A stretch of DNA of 64,000 nucleotides from Dactylosporangium vinaceum (GTDB taxonomy: Bacteria > Actinomycetota > Actinomycetes > Mycobacteriales > Micromonosporaceae), in NCBI RefSeq assembly GCF_019904175.1, contig NZ_CP061913.1:6448001-6512000 (forward strand). The letters run 5' to 3'. Numbering within the stretch: the stretch's first letter is position 1; every line of letters begins with the position of its first letter. Below are positions 14,896-23,556 of this stretch, in pieces. The notes under the pieces were generated by a model. The model was not told the origin of the DNA. It did no database searches and was given only the letters and a program-made list of their open reading frames with translations. Made by a program: the position numbers and the translations under genes.

Positions 14896-16659
14896 TCAGC
14901 CCTTGAGCTGCTGGATCTTGTCCCGGAACAGGGTCGTCGCGATCGCGGCCTGGTGCGGCTGGCCCTTGAGGAACGACGCCGCGAACTTCTTCGCCTGCTC
15001 ATAGGTGACGCTTGCCGGCAGCGGCGGCTCGTTGGGGTCCACGGCCACGTCGACGAGCGCCGGGCCGTCGTAGGCGAGCGCGTCGCGCAGCGCACCGGGC
15101 ACGTCGCCGGGCTTGTCGACGTGGACGCCGAACCCGCCGCAGGCCCGCGCGACGGCCGCGTAGTCGGGCACCGGCTCGCCGAAGCGCACCCCGTGCTCGG
15201 GGAAGCCGAGCACCATCTGCTCCCACAGGATCTGGCCGAGCGAGTTGTTGTTGTTCACCACGATCTTGACCGGCAGCCGGTAGCGCACGGCGGTGCTGAA
15301 CTCGGCCATGAGCATGGCGAAGCCGCCGTCACCGATCAGGGAGAGGACCTGGCGGCCGGGGTGGGCGAGCTGGGCCGCGATCGCGTAGGGCAGGCCGGGG
15401 GCCATCGTCGCCAGGGTGCCGGAGAGGTAGAACTCGCGCCGGCCGCGGATTCGCCAGTGCCGCGCGGCCCAGGTGGCGATGGTGCCGGAGTCGCAGGTGA
15501 GGATGGCGTCGTCGGTGGCCAGGGTGTCGAGCTGGGCGGCCAGATACTGCGGCGCGATCGGGTCGCGGTCGGCCGACTCCAGGCTGCGCATGCGCTCGTT
15601 CCAGTCGCGGACCTTCTCCTGGTAGCGCCGCAGATGCTTCGGCTCTTTGCGCTCGAGCAGCGGCAGGAGCGCCTCCAGGGTGGCGGCGACGTCGCCGACG
15701 AGCGGGACGTCGGTCGCGATGCGGGTGCCGGCCCGCCCGGGGTCGATCTCGACCTGGACGACCTTTGCCGCGCCGGGCTTGGGCAGGAACTTGGTGTAGG
15801 GAAAGTTCGTGCCGAGCATCAGCAGGGCGTCGCAGTCCTCCATGAGGTCCTCGCTCGGCTTGGTGCCGAGCAGGCCGAGGCCGCCGGTGACGTACGGCGA
15901 GTCGTCGGGCAGGACCATCTTCCCGGACAGGCTCTTGACGATCGGTGCGCCGAGGGTGTCGGCGACCCGCTCGAGCAGCGCCCCGGCCCCGCGCGCGCCG
16001 ATCCCGGCCAGGATCGCGACCTTCTCGGCGCCGTTGAGCACGTCGGCGGCCGTGCGCAGGTCCGCGTCGCGGGGCCGGACGGCGGGTGCGAGGTAGATCG
16101 GCGCGGTCGACGGCGCCACGACCGGGGCGACCGTCTGGTACGGGTCCTTGCCCGCCGGCGCGACCTGGATGTCGTTCGGGATCGTCAGGTGGGCGACGCC
16201 GCGGCGGGCGTAGGCGGTGCGGATCGCGACGTCGACGAGGGCCGGCAGCTGGGCCGGGTTCATGATGATCTGGTTGTACTCGCTGACGTCCGCGAAGAAC
16301 CGGTCGAGGTTGACCTCCTGCTGGTAGGCGGTGCCCAGGACGCTCGACTCCTGCAGCCCGGTGATGGCCAGGACGGGCACGTGGTCGAGCTTGGCGTCGT
16401 AGAGCCCGTTGGCCAGGTGGATGCCGCCCGGCCCGGACGTCGCCAGGCAGACGCCGATCCGGCCGGTCGTCTTGGCGTAGGCGGTCGCCATGAACGCGGC
16501 CGCCTCCTCGTGGTGCACCAGGACGAACCGGATCTTGTCGCGGTTGCGGCGCAGCCCCTCCATGATCCCGTTGATGCCGTCGCCCGGGATCCCGAACACG
16601 GTGTCGACGCCCCACTCGGCCAGCCGGGAGACCAGGACCTCAGCAGTAATCTCACCCAT
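14896..16659 (-). CDS. Thiamine-diphosphate-dependent pyruvate oxidase/dehydrogenase
   Basis: 587 residues with the three domains of the ThDP family: pyrimidine-binding (VFGIPGDGINGIMEG, catalytic Glu in HHEEAAAFMA), a central FAD/nucleotide-like domain (VAILAGIGARGAGALL), and the PP domain with GDGGFAMLMAEFS to VVNNNN (about residues 443-473, the GDG-x25-NNN metal motif). It most resembles PoxB-type pyruvate:quinone oxidoreductase, which makes acetate and CO2 at the membrane; the C-terminal membrane-anchoring peptide of E. coli PoxB is not evident, so a related oxidase or decarboxylase is possible. Single gene. Confidence 0.82.
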   Translation of the reverse strand: MGEITAEVLVSRLAEWGVDTVFGIPGDGINGIMEGLRRNRDKIRFVLVHHEEAAAFMATAYAKTTGRIGVCLATSGPGGIHLANGLYDAKLDHVPVLAITGLQESSVLGTAYQQEVNLDRFFADVSEYNQIIMNPAQLPALVDVAIRTAYARRGVAHLTIPNDIQVAPAGKDPYQTVAPVVAPSTAPIYLAPAVRPRDADLRTAADVLNGAEKVAILAGIGARGAGALLERVADTLGAPIVKSLSGKMVLPDDSPYVTGGLGLLGTKPSEDLMEDCDALLMLGTNFPYTKFLPKPGAAKVVQVEIDPGRAGTRIATDVPLVGDVAATLEALLPLLERKEPKHLRRYQEKVRDWNERMRSLESADRDPIAPQYLAAQLDTLATDDAILTCDSGTIATWAARHWRIRGRREFYLSGTLATMAPGLPYAIAAQLAHPGRQVLSLIGDGGFAMLMAEFSTAVRYRLPVKIVVNNNNSLGQILWEQMVLGFPEHGVRFGEPVPDYAAVARACGGFGVHVDKPGDVPGALRDALAYDGPALVDVAVDPNEPPLPASVTYEQAKKFAASFLKGQPHQAAIATTLFRDKIQQLKG

Positions 16660-16694
16660 ATCGGTGCCGCCTACCCGCCCGCGACCCGGTCAAA

Positions 16695-16714
16695 CGGCCC
16701 CGTGCTACGGGCCG
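16695..16714 (-). terminator. Hairpin after the first cluster O-methyltransferase
   Basis: CGGCCCCGTGCTACGGGCCG folds into a stem with one bulged base and a 3-base loop, 31 bp beyond the methyltransferase stop and 36 bp before the poxB-like start. It would separate the biosynthetic operon from poxB. Confidence 0.45.
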
Positions 16715-16745
16715 GTCGACCGGGCGCGGCCGCGGGCTCGGCGGG

Positions 16746-17819
16746 TCAGGCCTTCCTGGTGCCGCAGATGATGCCGTGCACCGGCACCATGTCCGCCGGC
16801 ATCGTCGCGTGGTCCTGCGTGATGGCCCGGGTCACCTCGAACCCGGCCTCCTCCAGCCAGGCCGAGTAGGTCGAGACCTTCTGCGGGCCGCCCTGGGCCA
16901 TCGTGCAGCCCAGGAAGTACGACGGGAAGAAGTCGACCGACGACGACTCGCGGATTTCCTCGGGGTAGATCGGCACCAGGATGTACACCTGGCCGCCCGG
17001 CTCCAGCGCGCCGGCGACCGCGCGCAGGATCCTCAGCACGTTGTCCCGGTCGAACATGTCCAGGAAGTGCTTGATGAGCACGAGGTCGAAGCCCTTCGGC
17101 ACGCCCTTGAACACGTCGCCGCCGATGAACGAGCAGTGCCCGGCCAGGCCCGCCGCCTCGAAGTTGGCCAGGGCCTCGGCCTCCTTCTCGGGGAAGTCGA
17201 AGCAGGTGACGTGCAGGTTGTCGACGCCCTTGTGCCGGTAGGTGAGGATCGCGCCGAGCCCGGTGTTGCCGGCCAGGTCGAGCACCTTCTGCCCGGCGCC
17301 GACCTCGACGTTGTCGAAGAACCAGGGGTCGATGAACTCGGTGACCGCGTCCATCATGGAGCCCCAGGCCGAGCGCAGCTCGTCGTTGCCGAGGGTGGCC
17401 TCGTAGAACGTGCCGGTCAGCCCGAACAGCTTCTGCAGGCCGACGACCTCGCCGGCCCGGATGCTGTCGGTCAGGTAGTACAGCTGGCGCAGGCACACCA
17501 CCTTGATCATGTTCATCCAGGGCAGCACCCGGGCGAAGTCCTCGTCGCCGAGCCGGGCCAGGCCGTCGAGGGTGTACTCGCCGGTGCGCTCGTCGAGCGC
17601 AATGAGGCCGTCCTTCACCGGCAGGAGCAGCAGCTGGTAGATCGCGTCCGGGGTGGCGCCGACGGCCGCACCGAGCTGCTCGGCGGTGAAGCGCTGGTTG
17701 GGCTGCTTGCGCATCAGGTCGACGATGCCGAGCTCGAACACGGACAGGATGTTCATGAACCGCATCGGCCCGAGATGGGCCTCGCGGAGCGTGACGAGTG
17801 TCTGATCCTTGGTGGGCAC
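16746..17819 (-). CDS. O-methyltransferase with winged-helix dimerisation domain
   Basis: 357 residues of the Methyltransf_2-like group. The N-terminal half is a helical dimerisation domain (ILSVFELGIVDLMRKQPNQR and the wHTH AEQLGAAVGATPDAIYQLL); the C-terminal half is the SAM fold with VLDLAGNTGLGAILTY (glycine-rich loop), the acidic VTCFDFPE and later FDLVLIKHFLDMF. GTG at 17819 follows GGAGGAACC; the alternative ATG at 17858 overlaps the upstream monooxygenase stop and adds 13 basic residues. It is the last gene of the cupin-hydroxylase-hydroxylase-methyltransferase operon, so it probably methylates a hydroxyl put on by those enzymes. Confidence 0.82.
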   Translation of the reverse strand: MPTKDQTLVTLREAHLGPMRFMNILSVFELGIVDLMRKQPNQRFTAEQLGAAVGATPDAIYQLLLLPVKDGLIALDERTGEYTLDGLARLGDEDFARVLPWMNMIKVVCLRQLYYLTDSIRAGEVVGLQKLFGLTGTFYEATLGNDELRSAWGSMMDAVTEFIDPWFFDNVEVGAGQKVLDLAGNTGLGAILTYRHKGVDNLHVTCFDFPEKEAEALANFEAAGLAGHCSFIGGDVFKGVPKGFDLVLIKHFLDMFDRDNVLRILRAVAGALEPGGQVYILVPIYPEEIRESSSVDFFPSYFLGCTMAQGGPQKVSTYSAWLEEAGFEVTRAITQDHATMPADMVPVHGIICGTRKA

Positions 17820-17854
17820 GGTTCCTCCGGTTCGTCGTTGGTTGCGGTGCTTGC

Positions 17855-19630
17855 TCATGGACGGGCCAGTGCGGTGCGCAGCGCGGTCTCGCACCACGCG
17901 TCGGGGTCCTCGGCGCGGCCGTCGCGGCGGGCGGCCACGAAGCCGTCCGGGCGGACCAGCACGACGCCGTCGTCGCCGTGGCCGCGCAGCCGCGCCCAGG
18001 TGCCGTCCGGGTCCTGCAGGTCGCCGCCCGGGCCGACCGCGTGCGCGGCCAGGGGCACGCCGAGGCGCCCGGCGGCGGCGATGCACGCGTCGAGCCACTC
18101 GTCGGCGCCGATCGCCAGGAACTCGCCCGGCTGCACCAGGTCGTGGGTGCCGATCCGGGTGCCCTCGTGGGTGAGCCAGGCGTGCGGCAGGCGGTGCCCG
18201 GGGCGCGCGGTCGCGACGTACTCCAGCCGCAGCGGGTCGGGCGCGGGCGGCGCTGTGCCGTCGGGGAGCACGGCCGGCGTCCCCGCGTAGTCGTAGCCGA
18301 TCTCCAGCCCGAGGTGCTCGGTGGTGATGCGGTTGGTGTCGAAGTACTCCTTGAGCAGCATCCGCCGGGCCCGCCCGGCCAGGGTGTCGGCGAACAGCGC
18401 GGTCAGCTGGGCGCGGTTCCACTCGGGGCTGCCGGCCGCCGTGACACCTGTGCCGTTGGTGATGGCGATCTGGTTGAACACGGAGTACATCGCCCGCTCG
18501 ACGACCGCCTCGGCGACCGGGCGCCGCTCGGCCTCGTAGCTGTCCAGCAGCCCCTCCCCCGCCGTCCCGCGCAGGACCGCGGCGAGCTTCCAGGCCAGGT
18601 TGTGCGCGTCCTGCACGCCGGTGTTGAGGCCGAGGCCGCCCGAGGGCGGGTGCCGGTGCGCGGCGTCGCCGACCAGGAACACGCGGCCGCGACGGAACGA
18701 CGCCGCGACGGTCCCCTCGACCGGCCAGCGGTTGACGGCGTACACCTGCATCGGGTGCGCCGCGGGCAGCTTCAGCGTCCGCCGGACGAGCGCCACCACC
18801 TCGTCGTCGCCGAGGTGCGCGGCCTGCGGCGGCCGGGCGAACATCAGCGTCCACTCCTCGGCGTGGCGCCCCCACCGCGAGGGCCCCATCGGCACCACCC
18901 CGCAGTGCTCGAACCGCCCGTCGTCGGTGAGCGACGAGACCCGGTTCACCACCGCGTCGTCGTGCGGCAGGAAGCCGGAGAAGTCGCTGCGCACGTGCAG
19001 GTTGATCCACTCCAGGAACGTCGGCGTGCCCAGCATCGCGATCCGGGCGATGCGCCCGACGGTCTTGCCGCCGTCGGCGCCGATCAGGAACAGGGCCCGG
19101 ATGTGGTACTCCATCCCGCTGTCGCGATCCCGCAGGAGTGCCGTGACACCGCCGTCGTCCTGCTCGAACGTCACGAGCTCGTGATGGAAGCGCACGCCGC
19201 CGGGGTTGCGCTTCTCCGCCTGCCGCCGCAGGAGCGGCTCGAGCCAGCGCTGTCCGAGGTTCGCGTGCCGGTAGGCGCTGGCGGCCGCGTACCGATCGGC
19301 CAGGCGCCCGCCGCCGTAGGCGTCGACCCGGTGCAGGACCTTGCGGTCGTAGGGCTCGTCGCCGCCGAGGCTGGTGAGCCACACCATGGCCGCCGACGTC
19401 TCGGGCGGGGCGGCCTCCCGGTAGATCTCGTCGGCCATCCCCAGCTGCCCGAACACCTCCATCGTCCGGCCGTTGAGGATGTGCGCCTTCGGATGCGGCG
19501 ACGTCGAGGGGTGCCGCTCGACGAGCAGCGACTCGACGCCCAGGTCCGACAGCGCGATCGAGGCGGTGAGCCCCGACCCGCCCCCGCCGACGATGAGCAC
19601 CGGGACGGTCCGCTCGGGCACTTGCTGCAT
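17855..19630 (-). CDS. FAD-dependent aromatic monooxygenase (1)
   Basis: 591 residues, class A flavoprotein hydroxylase. VLIVGGGGSGLTASIALSDL binds the ADP part of FAD, FLIGADGGKTVGR is the DG motif, and VFLVGDAAHRHPPSGGLGLN (Asp about 322) is the GD motif for the ribityl chain. A thioredoxin-like C-terminal domain follows, as in phenol and polyketide hydroxylases. ATG at 19630 is chosen because a GGAGG site stands just ahead; an in-frame upstream start would add 26 unlikely residues. Such enzymes hydroxylate phenolic rings with NAD(P)H and O2. It follows a second, distinct hydroxylase gene. Confidence 0.9.
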   Translation of the reverse strand: MQQVPERTVPVLIVGGGGSGLTASIALSDLGVESLLVERHPSTSPHPKAHILNGRTMEVFGQLGMADEIYREAAPPETSAAMVWLTSLGGDEPYDRKVLHRVDAYGGGRLADRYAAASAYRHANLGQRWLEPLLRRQAEKRNPGGVRFHHELVTFEQDDGGVTALLRDRDSGMEYHIRALFLIGADGGKTVGRIARIAMLGTPTFLEWINLHVRSDFSGFLPHDDAVVNRVSSLTDDGRFEHCGVVPMGPSRWGRHAEEWTLMFARPPQAAHLGDDEVVALVRRTLKLPAAHPMQVYAVNRWPVEGTVAASFRRGRVFLVGDAAHRHPPSGGLGLNTGVQDAHNLAWKLAAVLRGTAGEGLLDSYEAERRPVAEAVVERAMYSVFNQIAITNGTGVTAAGSPEWNRAQLTALFADTLAGRARRMLLKEYFDTNRITTEHLGLEIGYDYAGTPAVLPDGTAPPAPDPLRLEYVATARPGHRLPHAWLTHEGTRIGTHDLVQPGEFLAIGADEWLDACIAAAGRLGVPLAAHAVGPGGDLQDPDGTWARLRGHGDDGVVLVRPDGFVAARRDGRAEDPDAWCETALRTALARP

Positions 19631-19680
19631 CACGCCTCCAACGTATTGACGACTGTCGCCACACGCGCTCTCGTTGTTGC

Positions 19681-21351
19681 TCAGTGGCCGACCGCTCGGC
19701 GCAGCCACTCGCCCGGGTCGTCCGGGAGCCGGTCACCGCGCCAGGCCACGTGCTGGTCGGGGCGCACGAGTGCGGCGTCGCGCCCGTAGAGCTCGCGGAT
19801 CTGCGGGTCGGGCGCGTCGAGCACCGTGAGCGGGATGCCGGCGGCGCGGGCGGCGGCCACGGCGGGCGCGGCGGCCGGCGGGTGCGGGCCGAGGCGCAGC
19901 AGCGTGAAGCCGGGCCCCAGGCGGTCGAAGAGCGAGTCGCCGGGCCCGCGCCCGGGTCCGCACCAGGCGTGCGGGGCGCGGCCGCCGGGGACGGCCGACG
20001 GCACGTACTCGGTCGGCGAGTCCGGCGGCGGCGCCGCCCGGTCCGGGTGCAGCAGCGGCGATCCGTCGTAGCGGGCGCCGAGCTGGACCCCGATCGAGGC
20101 GAACTGCTCCCCGTACGTCGACAGGAGCGCCCCGACCCGGTCGCGCTCGGCGGCCCCCTTCGCCGAGTCCTCCTCGAGCACGGCGGTGGGTGCGATGTCG
20201 GCGAGGTTGCGGTTGAGCCGGCGCGCCGCCGCGGTGTTGCGCAGCGCGATCGGCCGCCGCTCGGCCCCGTAGGACCCGACCAGCCCGGGGCCGCCCCAGC
20301 CCTGCAGCGCCCCGGCCAGCTTCCAGGCCAGGTTCGCACCGTCGTCGATCCCGGTGTTCATCCCGAACCCGCCGGTCGGCGTGAACAGGTGCGCGGCGTC
20401 GCCCGCGAGCAGCAGCCGCCGGTCGGCGAAGCGCTCGGCGACGAGCGCCTGCCCCGGCGTCCAGGCCCGCCGGTCGAGCACCTCGACCGGGACGTCGGCC
20501 CCGGCGGCCCGCCGGACCAGCTCGGCGGCCCGCCCGGGGTCCGGGTCGTCGGGGTCGATGGAGCTGGTCAGCAGGAAGAACTCCGACTCGCCGTCGAGTG
20601 CGATCAGGTTGACCGCGAGCTCGTCGTTGACGGCCCAGTAGCTCCAGGCCCGCGGCCCGGTCAGCACGTCCCGGTACAGCGTCGGCAGCCGCAGGTGCAG
20701 CGCCGTCGCCCGCCGGCCGAGGATGCGCTGGTCGACCCCGCCTTCCCCGGCGTAGTGCGCGCCGATGGCCGCCCGCACGACGCTGCGGGCCCCGTCGCAG
20801 CCCACGACGTACCGCGCCCGCCAGCGCTGCCGCCGCCCGTCACCGGCCCGCTCGGCGGTGGCCTCGGCCGCGCTGCCGTCCTGGCGCACGTCGAGCACCC
20901 GCCAGGCCGGCTGGACGGCGATGCCCGGCCGGGCCCGCGCGGCGGCGTGCAGGAGCCGCTCGACGTACATCTGGTTGGCCCGGTGCAGCGGCTCCGGCAC
21001 CTGGTCGGTGGCTGCGGACTCGGCGACCGCCCGCCGCTTGGCCGCGGCCGAGGGCATCGGCAGCCGGGCCAGCGGATACCCGGCGTACCGGGTGAAGTAG
21101 GCGACGTCGGTCGGGTCCGCCGGGGGCAGCCCGAGCCCGCGCACCGCCTCGGCCAGCCCGAGCCGCCGGTAGTGCTCCATGGTCCGCGCGTTGTGCGTGC
21201 TGCCCCGCGGCGTGCCGCGCGGCCCGTCGCCGTCGTCGAGCACTGTGCACGCCACCCCGTGGTAATCGAGCAGCAGCGCCAGGGCGAGCCCGACCGGCCC
21301 GCCGCCCACGATCAGCACCGGCACCCGCACCACCGGCTCACCCTCCACCAT
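19681..21351 (-). CDS. FAD-dependent aromatic monooxygenase (2)
   Basis: 556 residues, same superfamily as its neighbour but clearly different in sequence. VPVLIVGGGPVGLALALLLD holds the FAD motif, YVVGCDGARSVVR the DG motif and LLLAGDAAHLFTPTGGFGMN (Asp about 318) the GD motif; the residue set resembles aklavinone/2,4-dichlorophenol-type hydroxylases. A C-terminal thioredoxin-like tail is present. Start ATG at 21351, 17 bp after the cupin stop, so the genes are one operon. Probably hydroxylates an aromatic intermediate of the cluster; which ring position is unknown. Confidence 0.9.
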   Translation of the reverse strand: MVEGEPVVRVPVLIVGGGPVGLALALLLDYHGVACTVLDDGDGPRGTPRGSTHNARTMEHYRRLGLAEAVRGLGLPPADPTDVAYFTRYAGYPLARLPMPSAAAKRRAVAESAATDQVPEPLHRANQMYVERLLHAAARARPGIAVQPAWRVLDVRQDGSAAEATAERAGDGRRQRWRARYVVGCDGARSVVRAAIGAHYAGEGGVDQRILGRRATALHLRLPTLYRDVLTGPRAWSYWAVNDELAVNLIALDGESEFFLLTSSIDPDDPDPGRAAELVRRAAGADVPVEVLDRRAWTPGQALVAERFADRRLLLAGDAAHLFTPTGGFGMNTGIDDGANLAWKLAGALQGWGGPGLVGSYGAERRPIALRNTAAARRLNRNLADIAPTAVLEEDSAKGAAERDRVGALLSTYGEQFASIGVQLGARYDGSPLLHPDRAAPPPDSPTEYVPSAVPGGRAPHAWCGPGRGPGDSLFDRLGPGFTLLRLGPHPPAAAPAVAAARAAGIPLTVLDAPDPQIRELYGRDAALVRPDQHVAWRGDRLPDDPGEWLRRAVGH

Positions 21352-21368
21352 GGATCCGCTCCCTGCGC

Positions 21369-21995
21369 TCAGTAGTGGTGCTTGGCGACCTCGGGGGGCA
21401 GCGGCGGCAACTCCACGACGCTGTCCGGCCGGCGGCTGAGGTACTGCGGGTAGCGCCCCTTGCGCCCGAGGAGCCGCCCGATCGGCGCGAGCACCCCGAA
21501 CACCAGCCGCTGCACCGCGAGGGGTGTCGTGGTGAAGCGGACCACGTCGCCGTACTCCTGCGTGGTCACCGCCAGCTGCAGCAGGTGCGGCATCCCCTCG
21601 GGGCTCGTGCGGCCGTCCTGGGCCAGGCCGAACATCTGGCGCAGCACCAGCTCCTCCCACCGGGCGGCGTTCCCGATGACCTCGCAGATGTGGTACGACT
21701 CGTCACCCGTGCAGTTCCACCAGCGGTGCTTGATGCCGGGCTGCACCAGGATGCTCTGCCCCGGCTCCTCCAGGGTCACCTGGCGGCCGCCGATGAGGAA
21801 CGCGACCCGGCCCCGCACGAGCGTGAAGCGCTCGGCGCTCACCGGGTGGATGTGCTCGCCGGAGACGGCCCCGCCGGGCGTCGCGTAGACGTCCATGACG
21901 GTCCGCTCGCCGCCGGTCTGCGACGACGGCGTGCGCACGACGACCTTCTCGCCGCAGCGCGGGTTCTCGTAGACTTCACCGGCCTCCACGGCCAT
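21369..21995 (-). CDS. Cupin domain protein
   Basis: 208 residues. Cupin motif 1 is GEHIHPVSAERFTLVRGRVA (two His, one Glu) and motif 2 is LVQPGIKHRWWNCTGDESYH, so a metal-binding single-domain cupin. The C-terminal 80 residues (LRQMFGLAQDGRTS onward, with VFGVLAPIGRLLGRKG) are helical and not recognised. ATG at 21995 has a strong GGAGGGG site; an upstream in-frame ATG would reach into the metK-side dyad. It opens the minus-strand operon and could be a dioxygenase, an isomerase or a cyclase-like helper for the hydroxylases. Confidence 0.82.
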   Translation of the reverse strand: MAVEAGEVYENPRCGEKVVVRTPSSQTGGERTVMDVYATPGGAVSGEHIHPVSAERFTLVRGRVAFLIGGRQVTLEEPGQSILVQPGIKHRWWNCTGDESYHICEVIGNAARWEELVLRQMFGLAQDGRTSPEGMPHLLQLAVTTQEYGDVVRFTTTPLAVQRLVFGVLAPIGRLLGRKGRYPQYLSRRPDSVVELPPLPPEVAKHHY

Positions 21996-22074
21996 GGCGA
22001 CACCCCTCCACAGTGGACTTGTCGAGTGCTTGCCGTCCGAGTCTCGTGGGGTACCGCCGAAGCAGGCACTCACA

Positions 22075-22091
22075 ATGTTGCCGCGCAACAT
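22075..22091. promoter_or_regulatory. Inverted repeat between cupin and metK
   Basis: ATGTTG-CCGCG-CAACAT is a perfect 6-bp hyphenated dyad in the 179-bp divergent promoter region of the cupin operon and metK. The left arm is part of CAATGTTG, which also appears in a dyad ahead of the SARP gene (25194..25208). A shared regulator is possible. Confidence 0.4.
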
Positions 22092-22174
22092 CCGGAGCGG
22101 CGTCCCACCGGCCCGTCCATAGCGTTGACGGGGATTGCCATCGCAGCGGGCGGTGGCGGGAGGGATGCGGGACT

Positions 22175-23366
22175 ATGGCACGACGGCTGTTCACGTCGGA
22201 GTCGGTGACCGAGGGCCACCCGGACAAGATCGCCGACCAGATCAGCGACGGCGTCCTCGACGCGCTGCTCGCCCAGGACCCGGGCAGCCGGGTCGCGGTC
22301 GAGACGCTCATCACGACCGGGCAGGTGCACGTCGCCGGGGAGGTGACGACGACGGCGTACGCCGACGTCGCCAGCATCGTGCGCGACACCGTGCTCGGCA
22401 TCGGCTACGACTCCTCGCACAAGGGCTTCGACGGCGCGTCCTGCGGCGTCAGCGTCTCGATCGGGGCGCAGTCGCCGGACATCGCCCAGGGCCTGAGCGC
22501 GGCCCTGGAGCTGCGCACCGGCGCGTCGGCGCACGCGCTCGACGGGCAGGGGGCGGGCGACCAGGGCATGATGTTCGGCTTCGCCTGCCGGGAGACGCCG
22601 CAGCTCATGCCGCTGCCGATCGCGCTCGCGCACCGGCTGGCCGCGCGGCTCGCGGCGGCGCGCAAGGACAACGTGCTGCCGTACCTGCGGCCGGACGGCA
22701 AGACGCAGGTGACGGTCGAGTACGACGGGCGGCGGCCGGTCCGGCTGGACACCGTGGTCGTCTCCACCCAGCACGCGGCGAACATCTCCCTCGAGGAGCT
22801 GCTCACGCCGGACGTGCGCAAGCACGTCATCGGCCCGGTGATCGACGAGCTCGACCTGGACGTGTCCGACTACCGGCTGCTGGTCAACCCGACCGGGCGG
22901 TTCGAGGTGGGCGGGGCCGATGGGCGACGCCGGGCTGACCGGCCGGAAGATCATCGTCGACACCTACGGCGGGTACGCCCGCCACGGCGGCGGCGCGTTC
23001 TCCGGCAAGGATCCGTCCAAAGTGGACCGCTCGGCGGCGTACGCGATGCGCTGGGTGGCCAAGACCGTCGTCGCCGCGGGGCTGGCCGAGCGCTGCGAGG
23101 TGCAGGTCGCCTACGCGATCGGCAAGGCCCGCCCGGTCTCGCTGTTCGTGGAGACGTTCGGCACCGAGACGGTGCCGGTCGAGCGGATCGGCAAGGCCGT
23201 CGGCGAGGTGTTCGACCTGCGCCCGGCCGCGATCATCCGGGACCTGGACCTCACCCGGCCGGTCTACCGGCACACCGCGGCCTACGGGCACTTCGGCCGG
23301 GAACTGCCGCAGTTCACCTGGGAGCACACCGGCCGTGCGGCGGACCTGCGCGCGGCCGCGGAGTAA
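22175..23366 (+). pseudogene. metK: S-adenosylmethionine synthetase with a +1 frameshift
   Basis: The enzyme makes SAM from methionine and ATP. All family landmarks are present: FTSESVTEGHPDKIADQISD at the N-terminus, GAGDQGMMFGFACRETPQLM, DGKTQVTVEYDG, and, in another frame, GDAGLTGRKIIVDTYGG, KDPSKVDRSAAY and the C-terminus. The frames meet at GGCGGGGCCGATGGGC (G-run 22913..22916): dropping one G restores GGPMGDAGLTGR and gives 396 residues, the usual MetK size. As written, translation would leave the family frame after residue 246 and end at 23488. It is either a real inactivating insertion or a one-base sequencing error. In the cluster it would supply SAM to the two methyltransferases. 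Confidence 0.88.
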
Positions 23367-23556
23367 TTGCAAAGATCGTTCGGATCCATTCGGGACCCGG
23401 CCTGCGCATTCTCACGCGTTGTGGGTATTGCGCCGGCCGGGCTGCGAATTCGAAGTCCGATAACCGCCACCGCGCGCGGGCATGGTGACCTCGGCCCCGT
23501 GGTACAAAGAAATTGCCGACTCCAGTAGATCATCCCTGACGGGCAGGTGACCGAAA

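Noticed and set aside
21996..22174. SAM riboswitch upstream of metK
   Set aside because: The 179-bp region has only a short dyad; no conserved SAM-I/IV core or paired helices could be recognised by eye. The same was considered for metX, where 55 bp is too short.
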